A stretch of 21,163 nt of DNA, from the NCBI GenBank assembly GCA_028823435.1, contig JAPKBK010000006.1:1-21163 (forward strand), written 5' to 3'. This stretch comes from Flavobacteriales bacterium. Lineage in GTDB: Bacteria; Bacteroidota; Bacteroidia; Flavobacteriales_D; Sanyastnellaceae. A program made the translations under genes and the position numbers. Shown here piece after piece: positions 1 through 8,033 of the stretch (position 1 is its first letter; each line of letters opens with the position of its first letter). The notes beneath the pieces are model-generated. The model searched no databases. It was not told where the DNA came from and was given only the letters and a program-made list of their open reading frames with translations.

Positions 1-923
1 CGATTGCAATCCCCGCAAAGATGTTGCTGGAAATCCTTAAAGCATTCCCGGACATTCCTTTGACGTTTAAAATTGACACTGACACCTTTGCCATCGAGTT
101 AGTAAGTGATGCTGGAAAGTATAAACTTACTGGCGCCAACGGCGAAGAATTCCCAACAACTCCTGAACTAGAAGGTGTATCCAGCGTAGAATTGAAAGCG
201 GACACCTTGGTTAAAGCGATTAACCGAACGATTTTTGCAGCTGGATCAGATGACCTACGACCTGTGATGTCAGGTATTTTCTTTGAGTTGTATGAGGACA
301 GTATTCGTTTTGTTTCTACAGACGCACACAGACTCGTGCGTTATGCAAGAACAGATGCAAAAGCGAATGAATCTTCACAATTTATCGTCCCTAAGAAGCC
401 TCTTAACCTTTTAAAGGCGGCTGCAACATCGGCAGAAACTGTGGTGATGAGTTTCAACGAGTCAAATGCGAAGTTCTCTTTCAATGATGTGTCCATCTCT
501 TGCCGATTGATTGAAGGCAAGTACCCCAACTATGATGCGGTGATCCCTAAGGAGAACCCAAACAGGATGACGATTAATCGGATGGACTTTCTTCAAGCCA
601 TACGAAGGGTCGCTATTTTTGCAAATAAAACGACCCATCAGGTTCGTTTGAGAATTGCAGGTAGTGAGCTGACAGTCAATGCCGAAGATTTGGATTTCGC
701 AAATGAAGCGTCAGAGCGTCTTACGTGTAGCTATCAGGGAGAGGATATTGAAATAGGGTTTAACAGCAGATTCCTGGCTGACATGCTGAACAACATTGAC
801 GCTCCAGAAATCACTTTGGAATTAAGTGCACCGAATAGAGCGGGGATCATCCGTCCTTCAGAACCTGAAGAAAGTGGTGAAGACCTCCTGATGCTCGTGA
901 TGCCAGTCATGCTCAACTCATAA
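1..923 (+). CDS. dnaN: DNA polymerase III beta subunit (sliding clamp), 3' part only
   Basis: Sliding clamp that encircles DNA and tethers the replicative polymerase and other clamp-binding proteins. The frame is open back to the window edge and reads IAIPAKM before the first internal Met at 21, a stretch typical of clamp domain 1. The visible ~307 residues therefore lack roughly the first 65 of a usual ~370-residue protein. Domains 2 and 3 are complete: the STDAHRL segment and the SCRLIEGKYPNY segment are hallmark clamp sequences, and the C-terminus MLVMPVML matches the conserved terminal strand. The stop TAA at 921-923 lies 10 bp from the stop of the convergent rhomboid gene. The family call is near certain; the true start is outside the window. 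Confidence 0.96.
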   Translation, partial: IAIPAKMLLEILKAFPDIPLTFKIDTDTFAIELVSDAGKYKLTGANGEEFPTTPELEGVSSVELKADTLVKAINRTIFAAGSDDLRPVMSGIFFELYEDSIRFVSTDAHRLVRYARTDAKANESSQFIVPKKPLNLLKAAATSAETVVMSFNESNAKFSFNDVSISCRLIEGKYPNYDAVIPKENPNRMTINRMDFLQAIRRVAIFANKTTHQVRLRIAGSELTVNAEDLDFANEASERLTCSYQGEDIEIGFNSRFLADMLNNIDAPEITLELSAPNRAGIIRPSEPEESGEDLLMLVMPVMLNS

Positions 924-933
924 GCAGTCGGCG

Positions 934-1785
934 TTACTTTCTGCTCGTTTTATTTTTGTTGGATGGGTTCTTTTTGTCGCCTGGTACTTTTTTAGGTCGA
1001 GGCACCCAGTGATAGTTTACATTCTCTTCCCCGGTCTGTCCCACATGCGCATTGTTATTTTCGGGGCTTGTGTCATTCTCAAGCGCTGATTTCTCTCTTT
1101 GAGCCAATGTGTCTGGGTGATTTGGATTTCCTCTCATCCACCATTCTGGCAAGTCTTCGTGCGCAGCTTCAGAAATTTCAAATTTGTAAACCGGGTTTTT
1201 TGGTCCACTGTTTCGGTAATAAAATGCGAGGATAGAACCCGATATCGCGCCTGCCAAATGTCCTTCCCAGCTGACACCTTCCTTGATAGGGAGCATGAGC
1301 CAAATCATACCGCCGTAAAGGAATACCACGACCAGTGTGATGCGTAAGAGCAGCAGGTTCTTGCGTACGAGTCCACTCACGAAGAGGAACGAGGCGAGTC
1401 CATAAACGAGTCCACTTGCGCCGATGTGATTTGATGGCGCTTCCCCGATGAGCCAAAGCAAGATGCCGCTGGTCAAGAACATGATCGACCAGACGCGTAT
1501 GGCGAGAGATCTGTAAAAATAGAAGAGCAATCCATTGAGCACGAAAAAGGATGCGGTGTTGTTCCAAATATGTGACAACCCTCCATGAAGAAAGGGATAA
1601 GTGAAGATGCCTTTCAGTCCTCTAAGCTCTCTTGGATGATTGCCATACTGTGTCAGGTTGAGGTCAAAAGCGTAGTCAATTAAGAATACGCCCCAAATCG
1701 CAATGAGAAAAAGCATTGTAAACCATAGCGCAAAGTGTAATCTTTGCTTGTCAGTGATCGACGTTTTACGCGGAGTAGATTTCAT
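934..1785 (-). CDS. Rhomboid family intramembrane serine protease
   Basis: Polytopic inner-membrane protease of the rhomboid family, which cuts transmembrane segments with a Ser-His dyad inside the membrane. About six hydrophobic segments are visible. The catalytic serine lies in GASGLVYG (S124 from the chosen start) and the catalytic histidine in WEGHLAGA (H176), with the usual loop region HGGLSHIWNN upstream. After the last membrane segment there is a hydrophilic tail of about 90 residues ending in a Lys-rich stretch, probably cytoplasmic. I chose the ATG at 1785 (MKSTPRKTS); the frame can be extended 10 codons to a TTG at 1815. It converges on dnaN with a 10-bp gap and no visible terminator between them. 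Substrate unknown. Confidence 0.93.
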   Translation of the reverse strand: MKSTPRKTSITDKQRLHFALWFTMLFLIAIWGVFLIDYAFDLNLTQYGNHPRELRGLKGIFTYPFLHGGLSHIWNNTASFFVLNGLLFYFYRSLAIRVWSIMFLTSGILLWLIGEAPSNHIGASGLVYGLASFLFVSGLVRKNLLLLRITLVVVFLYGGMIWLMLPIKEGVSWEGHLAGAISGSILAFYYRNSGPKNPVYKFEISEAAHEDLPEWWMRGNPNHPDTLAQREKSALENDTSPENNNAHVGQTGEENVNYHWVPRPKKVPGDKKNPSNKNKTSRK

Positions 1786-1861
1786 TACTGCTAAGTTACC
1801 AATCAACACCTTCAATATGATAAGTGATTTTTTTAAGTCAAAAGTCCTCGAATTGTGGGCT

Positions 1862-1869
1862 TAGATTTG
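1862..1869 (+). promoter_or_regulatory. Bacteroidota-type -7 element (TAGATTTG) upstream of the SirB1-family gene
   Basis: TAGATTTG matches the Bacteroidota primary sigma factor -7 consensus TAnnTTTG exactly and lies 33 bp before the ATG at 1903. No clear -33 TTTG is seen at the expected distance upstream, so this is a half-supported promoter. Confidence 0.45.
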
Positions 1870-1902
1870 AAGACATGACTACCTGAACCAATTGATACCT
1901 GA

Positions 1903-2844
1903 ATGAGCGTTTCTGAAATACATGCATTAATACAGCTCCTGGACGACCCCGATGAAGGCGTCTACCGTCATGTGCGGGAGGAGTTATTGTCAAAAGGGAC
2001 TGGAATTCTTCCGGCCGTATTAGAACATAGAGCTGACAAGTCACATTGTGCAGTACACGAGAGTCGCCTGAATGAACTCGTAGATGGTTTGCATGGGGGG
2101 TATGTGAAAAATGGATTACAGGATTGGTTTAAGGAAGGTGCACAGAATATTATAGAAGGCGCAGTATGGATTCATAAAGCTTCAGATCCACTGATTGATA
2201 TTGAAGTGGTGAAGGCGCAATATGAAAAGTTAAAAAGAGATGTTTGGCTTGAATTAAATGAGGAGTTGACTGCTTTAGAGCAAGTTAGAATTTTAAATCA
2301 CGTCTTATTTAGTGCAGAGGGCTTCACAAATGCGAAGTCAGGCCATCCAAACCCGAAAGATGCTTTAATAGGGGATGTGATGAATCTCAAAAGTGGCAAT
2401 CCTCTAGGTCTCGGAATTCTTTACCTGGCGATAGCACGAGATTTGAACTTGCCTATTCATGGCGTTAATCTTCCGAATCATTTCATTCTATGCTATTGCG
2501 ATGAACATCATGTTCACAACGGAGCGGAACACATTGAGGACAATCAGGTCCCAGGAGGCATTCTTTTTTACATCAACCCCTTTAGTGAGGGAACAGTCAT
2601 TCACCCAAATGATGTAAGCGAGTTTCTGAGTCATTTGGATTTGCCAGTAGATGAAAGGCATTGTGGACCTTGTGCACCCATAGATATTATCCGCAGATTG
2701 ATAGGGAATGTCGCGTATGCTTATGAACGCAACGGTTCTGTGTCTCAAGCGGAAAACATGAGAGAATTGCTGCTGTTCGTTGAGTCTGACACTAAGCACA
2801 ATGTGGCGTCAGAAGATGGGTGCGAGGAAGAGGGAGAATTATAA
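1903..2844 (+). CDS. Transglutaminase-like / SirB1 family protein
   Basis: Cytoplasmic protein of the SirB1 (transglutaminase-like, Transglut_core2) family; 313 residues, no signal peptide. The N-terminal third is helical. The diagnostic core is around residues 160-200: a G-N-P-L-G-L-G-I-L-Y-L segment, followed by ARDLNLPIHGVNLPNHFIL. The family version is usually RxGxPxSL...YL...A..L.LP..GVN.P.HF. No cysteine stands where a true transglutaminase nucleophile would be expected, so an enzymatic role is doubtful; this is inference from the family. The C-terminal part contains CGPCAPIDII and a helical TPR-like tail. A TAnnTTTG element lies upstream, and the dehydratase gene follows after 2 bp, so the two are probably co-transcribed. 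Cellular function of the family is poorly defined. Confidence 0.85.
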   Translation: MSVSEIHALIQLLDDPDEGVYRHVREELLSKGTGILPAVLEHRADKSHCAVHESRLNELVDGLHGGYVKNGLQDWFKEGAQNIIEGAVWIHKASDPLIDIEVVKAQYEKLKRDVWLELNEELTALEQVRILNHVLFSAEGFTNAKSGHPNPKDALIGDVMNLKSGNPLGLGILYLAIARDLNLPIHGVNLPNHFILCYCDEHHVHNGAEHIEDNQVPGGILFYINPFSEGTVIHPNDVSEFLSHLDLPVDERHCGPCAPIDIIRRLIGNVAYAYERNGSVSQAENMRELLLFVESDTKHNVASEDGCEEEGEL

Positions 2845-2846
2845 AT

Positions 2847-3089
2847 ATGTGGGAGGAACGAGACGACAAGCTTGTGAGAGAGTTTCATTTCAGAAACTTT
2901 GTTGATGCATTTTCTTTCCTGTCACAGGTTGCTGAATTGGCAGAAATTCACGCCCATCATCCAACAATCGTCAATACATACAGCTACGTGAGGCTGGAGT
3001 TGAATACCCACGACGCAGGGGGGGTGGTTACAGAAAAGGACAGATCCCTCTCTGCAGATATCGATAAAATCAACATTACAGAACGTTAG
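2847..3089 (+). CDS. Pterin-4a-carbinolamine dehydratase (4a-hydroxytetrahydrobiopterin dehydratase)
   Basis: Small enzyme that dehydrates 4a-hydroxytetrahydropterin to quinonoid dihydropterin, recycling the cofactor of aromatic amino acid hydroxylases; bacterial members may have other pterin roles. The 80-residue product fits the short bacterial form. The family signature is complete: E-x3-H-H-P, then Tyr, then nine residues, then His (in NTHD), followed by an Asp in VTEKD. The histidines of HHP and THD are the known active-site residues. I chose the ATG at 2847, 2 bp after the upstream stop and behind a purine-rich AGGAAGAGGGAG stretch that can serve as ribosome binding site. A GTG at 2820 would extend it by nine residues unlike the family. 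No phenylalanine hydroxylase gene is visible nearby. Confidence 0.93.
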   Translation: MWEERDDKLVREFHFRNFVDAFSFLSQVAELAEIHAHHPTIVNTYSYVRLELNTHDAGGVVTEKDRSLSADIDKINITER

Positions 3090-3096
3090 CGCACAA

Positions 3097-3129
3097 AAAA
3101 AAGGGACGCCCAAATGGAATCCCTTTTTT
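3097..3129. terminator. Bidirectional Rho-independent terminator
   Basis: An inverted repeat pairs AAAAAAGGGA (3097-3106) with TCCCTTTTTT (3120-3129) around a 13-nt loop. The A-run and T-run make it readable as hairpin plus U-tract on both strands. It sits between the converging dehydratase gene (stop 3089) and DUF1573 gene (stop 3148), as expected for a shared terminator. Confidence 0.8.
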
Positions 3130-3147
3130 CGAGTTCGTTCTAATGAA

Positions 3148-3678
3148 TTACTTTACTGGGCTAGCTGCAGGAGCTGCCGGAGTAACATCAGCAGTGATTG
3201 TAAGTATCGTTTGGGCAGGGTCTGTGTTTGCCGTCACTGTCACTTTCTTCGTTTGCTTGTTTTTCTTTCCTTTAGAATTGAATTTCACTTCAATTTTACC
3301 AGTAGCTCCAGGAGCGATTGGCTCTTTCGGACACTGTGGTACAGTACATCCACAAGACCCTTTGCATTTGTCAAGAATGAGAGGCTCAGCGCCTGTATTG
3401 GTGAATTCAAAATAATAGGTCACCGCATCTCCTTCATCCATAACTCCGAAGTCATGTGCGTACTCGTTAAATGAGATACCAGTCAATGGACCTGCAGGTA
3501 CTTCAGCGGCATCCTTTGCAGGGTCAAACTTATCTGGTTTCGCATTTAGTGGCGGATCACCTGCATCTGTTTTTCCATCTTGTGTTTGAATAGGTTTTGA
3601 GTTCGTTGACTCTTCAGACCCACAAGAGAAAAGGATGCAAGATGCAAAAATGGAAACGACTAATGTTAGCTTTGACAT
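3148..3678 (-). CDS. DUF1573 domain lipoprotein
   Basis: Exported lipoprotein of 176 residues. The signal peptide ends in a lipobox LFSC with Cys19 as the lipidation site, followed by GSEEST. An acidic run just after the Cys resembles the surface-export signals described in some Bacteroidota lipoproteins, but this is only suggestive. A Pro/Lys/Asp-rich linker spans about residues 25-65. The DUF1573 domain (about 70-165) follows, beginning FNEYAHDFG and containing the paired-cysteine motif CKGSCGCTVPQC. DUF1573 is an immunoglobulin-like fold common in Bacteroidota, with no agreed function. The gene lies 75 bp downstream of the S41 protease gene on the same strand, with a possible promoter of its own in between. 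Confidence 0.9.
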   Translation of the reverse strand: MSKLTLVVSIFASCILFSCGSEESTNSKPIQTQDGKTDAGDPPLNAKPDKFDPAKDAAEVPAGPLTGISFNEYAHDFGVMDEGDAVTYYFEFTNTGAEPLILDKCKGSCGCTVPQCPKEPIAPGATGKIEVKFNSKGKKNKQTKKVTVTANTDPAQTILTITADVTPAAPAASPVK

Positions 3679-3716
3679 ATTGTGTTGATTAAATATTATG
3701 TTATTGTTTATAAATG

Positions 3717-3724
3717 CAAAATTA
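3717..3724 (-). promoter_or_regulatory. Bacteroidota-type -7 element (TAATTTTG) for the DUF1573 gene
   Basis: Read on the minus strand, 3724 to 3717 is TAATTTTG, an exact match to TAnnTTTG, 38 bp before the ATG at 3678, in an A/T-rich 75-bp gap. No -33 TTTG is evident. It suggests the lipoprotein gene can be transcribed independently of the upstream protease gene. Confidence 0.4.
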
Positions 3725-3753
3725 AGAAATAATGTTGCTAGAAGTGTAAGTAT

Positions 3754-5385
3754 TTATCTAAAGGTTTTGTGCGCGAGTTTGCTGTTTTCAAACCTGCCAT
3801 CGTTCAGGATCTCAATCGCTTCGTTCAGTGCTTCATTCAAGTCACCAATGACTCTGTAAAAGGTCGACTGGCTGTATGTGTTTCGTCCTATAAATGCTTT
3901 AAGTCGAAGTGTAATCGCATCTCCGGAGATGTCCCAATCCCCTTCAGGGAATTCAATGGGATCTTCTTCACTTCCTTTCTCTTGAGCCCAAACTTGAAAC
4001 GCTTTTATATCTTTTTCTGACACAATATATTGATTCACGAAATCATCCTCAGTAGGATATTCTACTTCTAGCCTCGCGCGATTGTTGTCTACGAATTCCA
4101 ATGCATAGCTGCTCATCATTCCCTTGCGAAGTAAGTTGCGGAAGGTTTCACTATTTGAGGTTGTATCGATGGGTACAAATACATCAGGAAGTATTCCCCC
4201 TCCACCATAGACCGTTCTTTTTTTAATTCGGGTCTCATATTTGAGTGAGTCAGGAAGATCCAGTGAATCCAAACTCATAAGCTCACCACTTTTATATCGG
4301 TCGTACTTTTCATTTCGATAAGCATCGACTCCTTCATCGTAAGGCTTCTGAATACATCTTCCTGCGGGCGTGTAGTATTTCTGAACAGTGAGTCTGACCG
4401 CGCTCCCGTCTCCTAAATCTATGGGGCGTTGCACCAATCCCTTCCCAAACGATCTTCTTCCGACAATCAGTCCTCGGTCCCAATCTTGGACAGCTCCGGC
4501 GACAATTTCGCTTGCAGAGGCTGAGCCATCATCCATCAAAATAACAAGACGACCCTGCTCGAATAACCCTTCATATGAGGTGTATGTGTCCTCTCTGGAG
4601 AAGGAGCGGCCTTCAGTGTATACAATAAGTTTATCGTCTGAAAGGAATTCGTCAGACATGTTAATCGCCGTCCTTAACATTCCTCCTCCATTTCCTTGCA
4701 AATCGAGAATCAGGTCTTTCATCCCTTTGTCTTTCAACTCTGACAAAGATGTCCTTAACTCTTCAAGTGTGGTTTTTGCAAATCGACTTATTTTAATATA
4801 CCCGATTGTAGGTTCTACCATATGCGACGCCACAACACTGAAAATCGGAATCTTATCGCGTTCGATATTGAATTCAAGAAGGGATTTTTCACCATCTCTT
4901 TTTATGAAAACCTTCACCATCGTCCCCTTGGGGCCTTTGAGCAATCGGATGACATCCTTCGTCGTGACACCCACACCTGCGACGTATTCTTCTTCCACCT
5001 GAACAATCCGGTCTCCGGCTCGAATGCCTAGTTTCTCTGAGGGGCCTCCCGCAATAGGCGAAACCACCATGATCGTGTCCTTGAAAATATTAAACTGTAC
5101 ACCTATTCCTTCAAAACTGCCATCAAGTGGCTCATTTGCATCTTTTAAGTCTTCTTCTGAGAAATAAACACTGTGCGGGTCAAGTTCCTCAAGCATCTTC
5201 TCAATGGCTGTCTCTACGAGCTCGTCCATGTCAATACTGTCAACGTAAAGCCTGTCAAGCATACTTAAGAGTGTGCCAAATTTCTTTGCGCCTTGTTGTG
5301 GATTGGTTTGGGATGTGGCAGGTCCAGTGGCAAGAATTCCGATACAAAGGGAAAATACGAGGGGTATACTGTTCAGTTTTTTCAT
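3754..5385 (-). CDS. S41 family C-terminal processing peptidase (Ctp/Prc-like)
   Basis: Periplasmic carboxyl-terminal processing protease, 543 residues. A signal peptide ends near residue 25 (TGPATSQ). The helical N-terminal part contains LDPHSVYFS, typical of Ctp enzymes. A PDZ domain spans about residues 85-165 (GIGVQFN ... IAGGPSEKLGIRAGDRI). The S41 catalytic core follows, with the serine in DGSASASE (S290) and the lysine in SFGKGLVQ (K315). Their 25-residue spacing equals that of E. coli Prc (S452/K477). The ~180-residue C-terminal extension is mostly helical. The gene is divergent from the T9SS protease gene (81-bp gap) and shares its strand with the downstream DUF1573 gene. Targets cannot be told from sequence; the role is presumably processing or turnover of exported proteins. 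Confidence 0.95.
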   Translation of the reverse strand: MKKLNSIPLVFSLCIGILATGPATSQTNPQQGAKKFGTLLSMLDRLYVDSIDMDELVETAIEKMLEELDPHSVYFSEEDLKDANEPLDGSFEGIGVQFNIFKDTIMVVSPIAGGPSEKLGIRAGDRIVQVEEEYVAGVGVTTKDVIRLLKGPKGTMVKVFIKRDGEKSLLEFNIERDKIPIFSVVASHMVEPTIGYIKISRFAKTTLEELRTSLSELKDKGMKDLILDLQGNGGGMLRTAINMSDEFLSDDKLIVYTEGRSFSREDTYTSYEGLFEQGRLVILMDDGSASASEIVAGAVQDWDRGLIVGRRSFGKGLVQRPIDLGDGSAVRLTVQKYYTPAGRCIQKPYDEGVDAYRNEKYDRYKSGELMSLDSLDLPDSLKYETRIKKRTVYGGGGILPDVFVPIDTTSNSETFRNLLRKGMMSSYALEFVDNNRARLEVEYPTEDDFVNQYIVSEKDIKAFQVWAQEKGSEEDPIEFPEGDWDISGDAITLRLKAFIGRNTYSQSTFYRVIGDLNEALNEAIEILNDGRFENSKLAHKTFR

Positions 5386-5466
5386 GGACGTACAAGGTAG
5401 GGGATAGGCGGTTTATGATATCTGAAATTTTGCTAAATGTTGGCAATATGAAAGTATCTTTAAAGA

Positions 5467-7134
5467 ATGAAATTGAAACTTCTCTCAGGTGTTTTGTCGT
5501 GGCTCGTGATAGGCACGCTCTCAAATGTATTAAGTGCGCAATATGTCAATGTGAATGCACCTTTGTTTTCTGACATTGTTGAAACAGTTGAGAAAGAGGC
5601 CGAACTCTACGGGCGTGATATGGCCGGTGTCGTGATCGAATCTGAAATGGACTTTTTTGATTTTGCGTCCATTGAGGTGTCGGAAAATGGAATGTCAGAG
5701 TGGTCGCTTGATATAGAGTCCACTTATGCGATGGGTTTGTGTGTTTATTTTAACGATTTTCATATTCCAGCAGGTGGGTCCTTGTTGTTTCAATCTGAGG
5801 CGGATGTCTTCTCTACTTTATATCAGGAGGGTCCAGTAAGAGCAGATGAGAACAACGATCATGGAAGATGGGCCAGCGGTGACATTCCTGGAGATCAAAT
5901 CAGAATTATTTATAGGCAAGCTTCTTCTTCGATCGGTTCAGCCAGACTGGGGATCATGGGAATAGGGTATTTCGTGAGGGGCGTTTCTCGCGGATCAGAC
6001 GATTGTGAAGTCGATGTGATGTGTCCAGAAGGTGATTCTTGGCAATGTGAAAGAGATGCTACAGTAAGGCTGCGTGTCACGCAACAGGGAGGAATTTATT
6101 ACTGCAGTGGATCCATGGTAAATAACACTGAATATGACTGTCGTCAACTTCTTTTAAGTGCGTTCCATTGTGCGGATGCTGTCAGTGAGGATGAGTGGGC
6201 TTACCTCAAGGTCAGGTACAATTATGAATACACTGAGTGTGGAGGGACTGTCTCGATTAACTCTCATGCCAGAACAGGCGTGATTCCATTGACAAATAGT
6301 GACGATGCTTCTGCGCAGGGTTTTAATGGCTCGGATTTCCTCCTTGTGGAAGTAGAAGATGTGATTCCTGAAACGTGGAGTCCTTTCTATGCGGGTTTTG
6401 ACGCTTCTGGAGAGACCGGTCACATAGGTGTGGGCATTCATCACCCAGCGGGAGATCGAAAGAAAATATCGAACTATACAAACCCACTTACTTCATACAA
6501 CATTGGAGGTGCAGGCTCTCATTGGCGTGTTTACTGGACGGCCACTGAAACGAACCACGGCGTCACCGAAGGAGGTTCGTCAGGCTCGGCCATATTCAGT
6601 GAAAACCACCACATTGTCGGAACATTAAGCTCTGGGCTCTCAGCTTGTGTAAATGGGGGTGCAGGGAACGGCACGGGTCCATATGCACCAGATTTTTATG
6701 GCAAAATGAGTTACCATTGGGATGGCCCCAATCCCATTGCAGCTTCTCAAAAACTCAAAAACTTTCTCGATCCATCTGGCTCAGGACAAACCATCGTAAA
6801 CGGCAGTTATGTCGGTGAAGGCGCACAGCCTTGTGGCAATTTCGGAGCGTGTAGCGTGTCAGAAGCTGCAGGCCTTGTTTTGGAATCTCAAGGGTGGTCG
6901 ATCAGCCCCAATCCGGCTTCTTCTGGAAGTGTAGAAATCTCCATGCCCACAGGTGCGCCTCTTGTGGAGCTGCGCGTTTATGATGCAAGCGGTCGCTTGT
7001 TAGAAAGTCGCATGCCAAACCTTCTTTCTGAATCGTTGTCATTAGATGTGTCACACCTTTCAAAAGGTCTGCACTTTTTTACGGTAAGAACGTCTGATGG
7101 GACGTCTTCTACCTTGAAACTCGTGATAGAGTAA
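5467..7134 (+). CDS. Lysyl-endopeptidase-like trypsin-fold serine protease with T9SS C-terminal sorting domain
   Basis: Secreted protease of 555 residues. The signal peptide ends after A24 (VLSA/Q). A propeptide-like region of about 160 residues follows, then a Cys-rich S1-type catalytic domain. The triad reads H234 (in SAFHCAD), D290 (SDFLLV) and S372 (GGSSGSA). Spacings of 56 and 82 residues agree with Achromobacter lysyl endopeptidase (H57, D113, S194, from memory). An Asp in PDFYGKM (D409) aligns by context with the S1-pocket Asp that gives Lys specificity in that enzyme, so Lys cleavage is a reasonable inference. The last ~75 residues form a Por secretion sorting domain: SPNPASSG, then VYDASGRLL, ending in GLHFFTVRTSDG...KLVIE. 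The protein is probably exported by the type IX system and anchored or released at the surface. Confidence 0.9.
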   Translation: MKLKLLSGVLSWLVIGTLSNVLSAQYVNVNAPLFSDIVETVEKEAELYGRDMAGVVIESEMDFFDFASIEVSENGMSEWSLDIESTYAMGLCVYFNDFHIPAGGSLLFQSEADVFSTLYQEGPVRADENNDHGRWASGDIPGDQIRIIYRQASSSIGSARLGIMGIGYFVRGVSRGSDDCEVDVMCPEGDSWQCERDATVRLRVTQQGGIYYCSGSMVNNTEYDCRQLLLSAFHCADAVSEDEWAYLKVRYNYEYTECGGTVSINSHARTGVIPLTNSDDASAQGFNGSDFLLVEVEDVIPETWSPFYAGFDASGETGHIGVGIHHPAGDRKKISNYTNPLTSYNIGGAGSHWRVYWTATETNHGVTEGGSSGSAIFSENHHIVGTLSSGLSACVNGGAGNGTGPYAPDFYGKMSYHWDGPNPIAASQKLKNFLDPSGSGQTIVNGSYVGEGAQPCGNFGACSVSEAAGLVLESQGWSISPNPASSGSVEISMPTGAPLVELRVYDASGRLLESRMPNLLSESLSLDVSHLSKGLHFFTVRTSDGTSSTLKLVIE

Positions 7135-7171
7135 TTCCCTTCGAACGACAGCTCACTTTTAAAAAGCAGTT

Positions 7172-7945
7172 ATGCCAAAACTCCCAAAAGAATACAGGTT
7201 TTTAGATTTGTCTGATTATGGACGAACTGGTGGTCATTGGATTGCTCGCCAACTTCAGGATACGAGATTCACGCCTATTCACGTGACGACCTTATTTATT
7301 TTTGCAGGACTTTTTGCAATTGTATGCATGCTCAACGGCTACTATAATGCAGCTGCTTTTTTTATCATTCTTAAATCTGTGATTGATGCTGCTGATGGAG
7401 AGCTGTCAAGGCTCAATAAAAAACCTTCTTATACAGGTCGCTATTATGACTCTATTTCGGACATCATACTTAATTTCTTTTTTCTACTTGCCTTTTGGTA
7501 TGTGACTGAAATTTCAATCGTCTATATGTTTATTGCATTTTTTGGGATTCAACTTCAGGGTACTGTTTATAATTATTACTCCGTGATTCTCAGAAATGCT
7601 GTTGAAGGCGATTCGACGAGTAGAATTTTTGAAGACTCTGTGCCGAAAGCGCTTCCAGGAGAAAGTCAACGTGCCGTAAATATATTTTATAAAATCTACA
7701 CGATCTTATATGTGACTTTTGACAAGATCATGTATAATTTGGATAAAAACGCGAGTGACAGTCCTCCATTTCCCAAGTGGTTTATGACTTTAGTATCAAT
7801 GTATGGCCTTGGATTTCAGTTGCTATTGATGTCACTCATGCTAATCTTAAATCTTCAAGATTATGTGATTCCATTTTTTATTGTTTACTCCATCTTCATT
7901 TTGGTATTTGTGGGCATTAGAAAACTGTTCATTAAGCCTTCTTGA
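7172..7945 (+). CDS. CDP-alcohol phosphatidyltransferase family membrane protein
   Basis: Inner-membrane enzyme of 257 residues that would transfer a phospho-alcohol group from a CDP-linked donor to an acceptor in phospholipid or related lipid synthesis. The family signature DGx2ARx8Gx3Dx3D is present as DGELSR, eight residues, G, RYY, D, SIS, D (about residues 74-95). The usual Ala-Arg is Ser-Arg and all four aspartates are kept. Four to six hydrophobic segments lie on both sides of the motif. Between the motif block and the C-terminal membrane segments there is a hydrophilic region of about 60 residues. The acceptor substrate cannot be read from the sequence. The gene starts 37 bp after the T9SS protease stop on the same strand, so co-transcription is possible but the functions are not obviously linked. 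Confidence 0.88.
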   Translation: MPKLPKEYRFLDLSDYGRTGGHWIARQLQDTRFTPIHVTTLFIFAGLFAIVCMLNGYYNAAAFFIILKSVIDAADGELSRLNKKPSYTGRYYDSISDIILNFFFLLAFWYVTEISIVYMFIAFFGIQLQGTVYNYYSVILRNAVEGDSTSRIFEDSVPKALPGESQRAVNIFYKIYTILYVTFDKIMYNLDKNASDSPPFPKWFMTLVSMYGLGFQLLLMSLMLILNLQDYVIPFFIVYSIFILVFVGIRKLFIKPS

Positions 7946-8033
7946 ATTCGGCACAACAATGGGGCAGATGATACAAACCGTCTGTAATGGCTTTGTTAAA
8001 TGAGGTATGACGTGCCCTACGGGCTACAACTGG

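Noticed and set aside
1178..1567. 129-residue minus-strand frame overlapping the rhomboid gene
   Set aside because: Same-strand shadow; His/Arg-rich and without membrane segments, while the rhomboid frame has the GASG and His motifs.
3143..3474. Plus-strand hydrophobic ORFs (90 and 87 residues) opposite the DUF1573 gene
   Set aside because: Antisense to the conserved DUF1573 domain; the apparent hydrophobicity comes from reversed Lys/Thr/Val codons.
4388..5002. 204-residue open frame on the plus strand inside the S41 protease gene
   Set aside because: Antisense shadow of a strongly supported gene; Ser/Pro/Arg-rich composition with no family motif.
8014..8024. GCCC-TAC-GGGC hairpin between the CDP-alcohol phosphotransferase and mutS2 genes
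   Set aside because: A 4-bp stem with a 3-nt loop and no U-tract is too weak to call a terminator; nothing else was found in the 88-bp gap.
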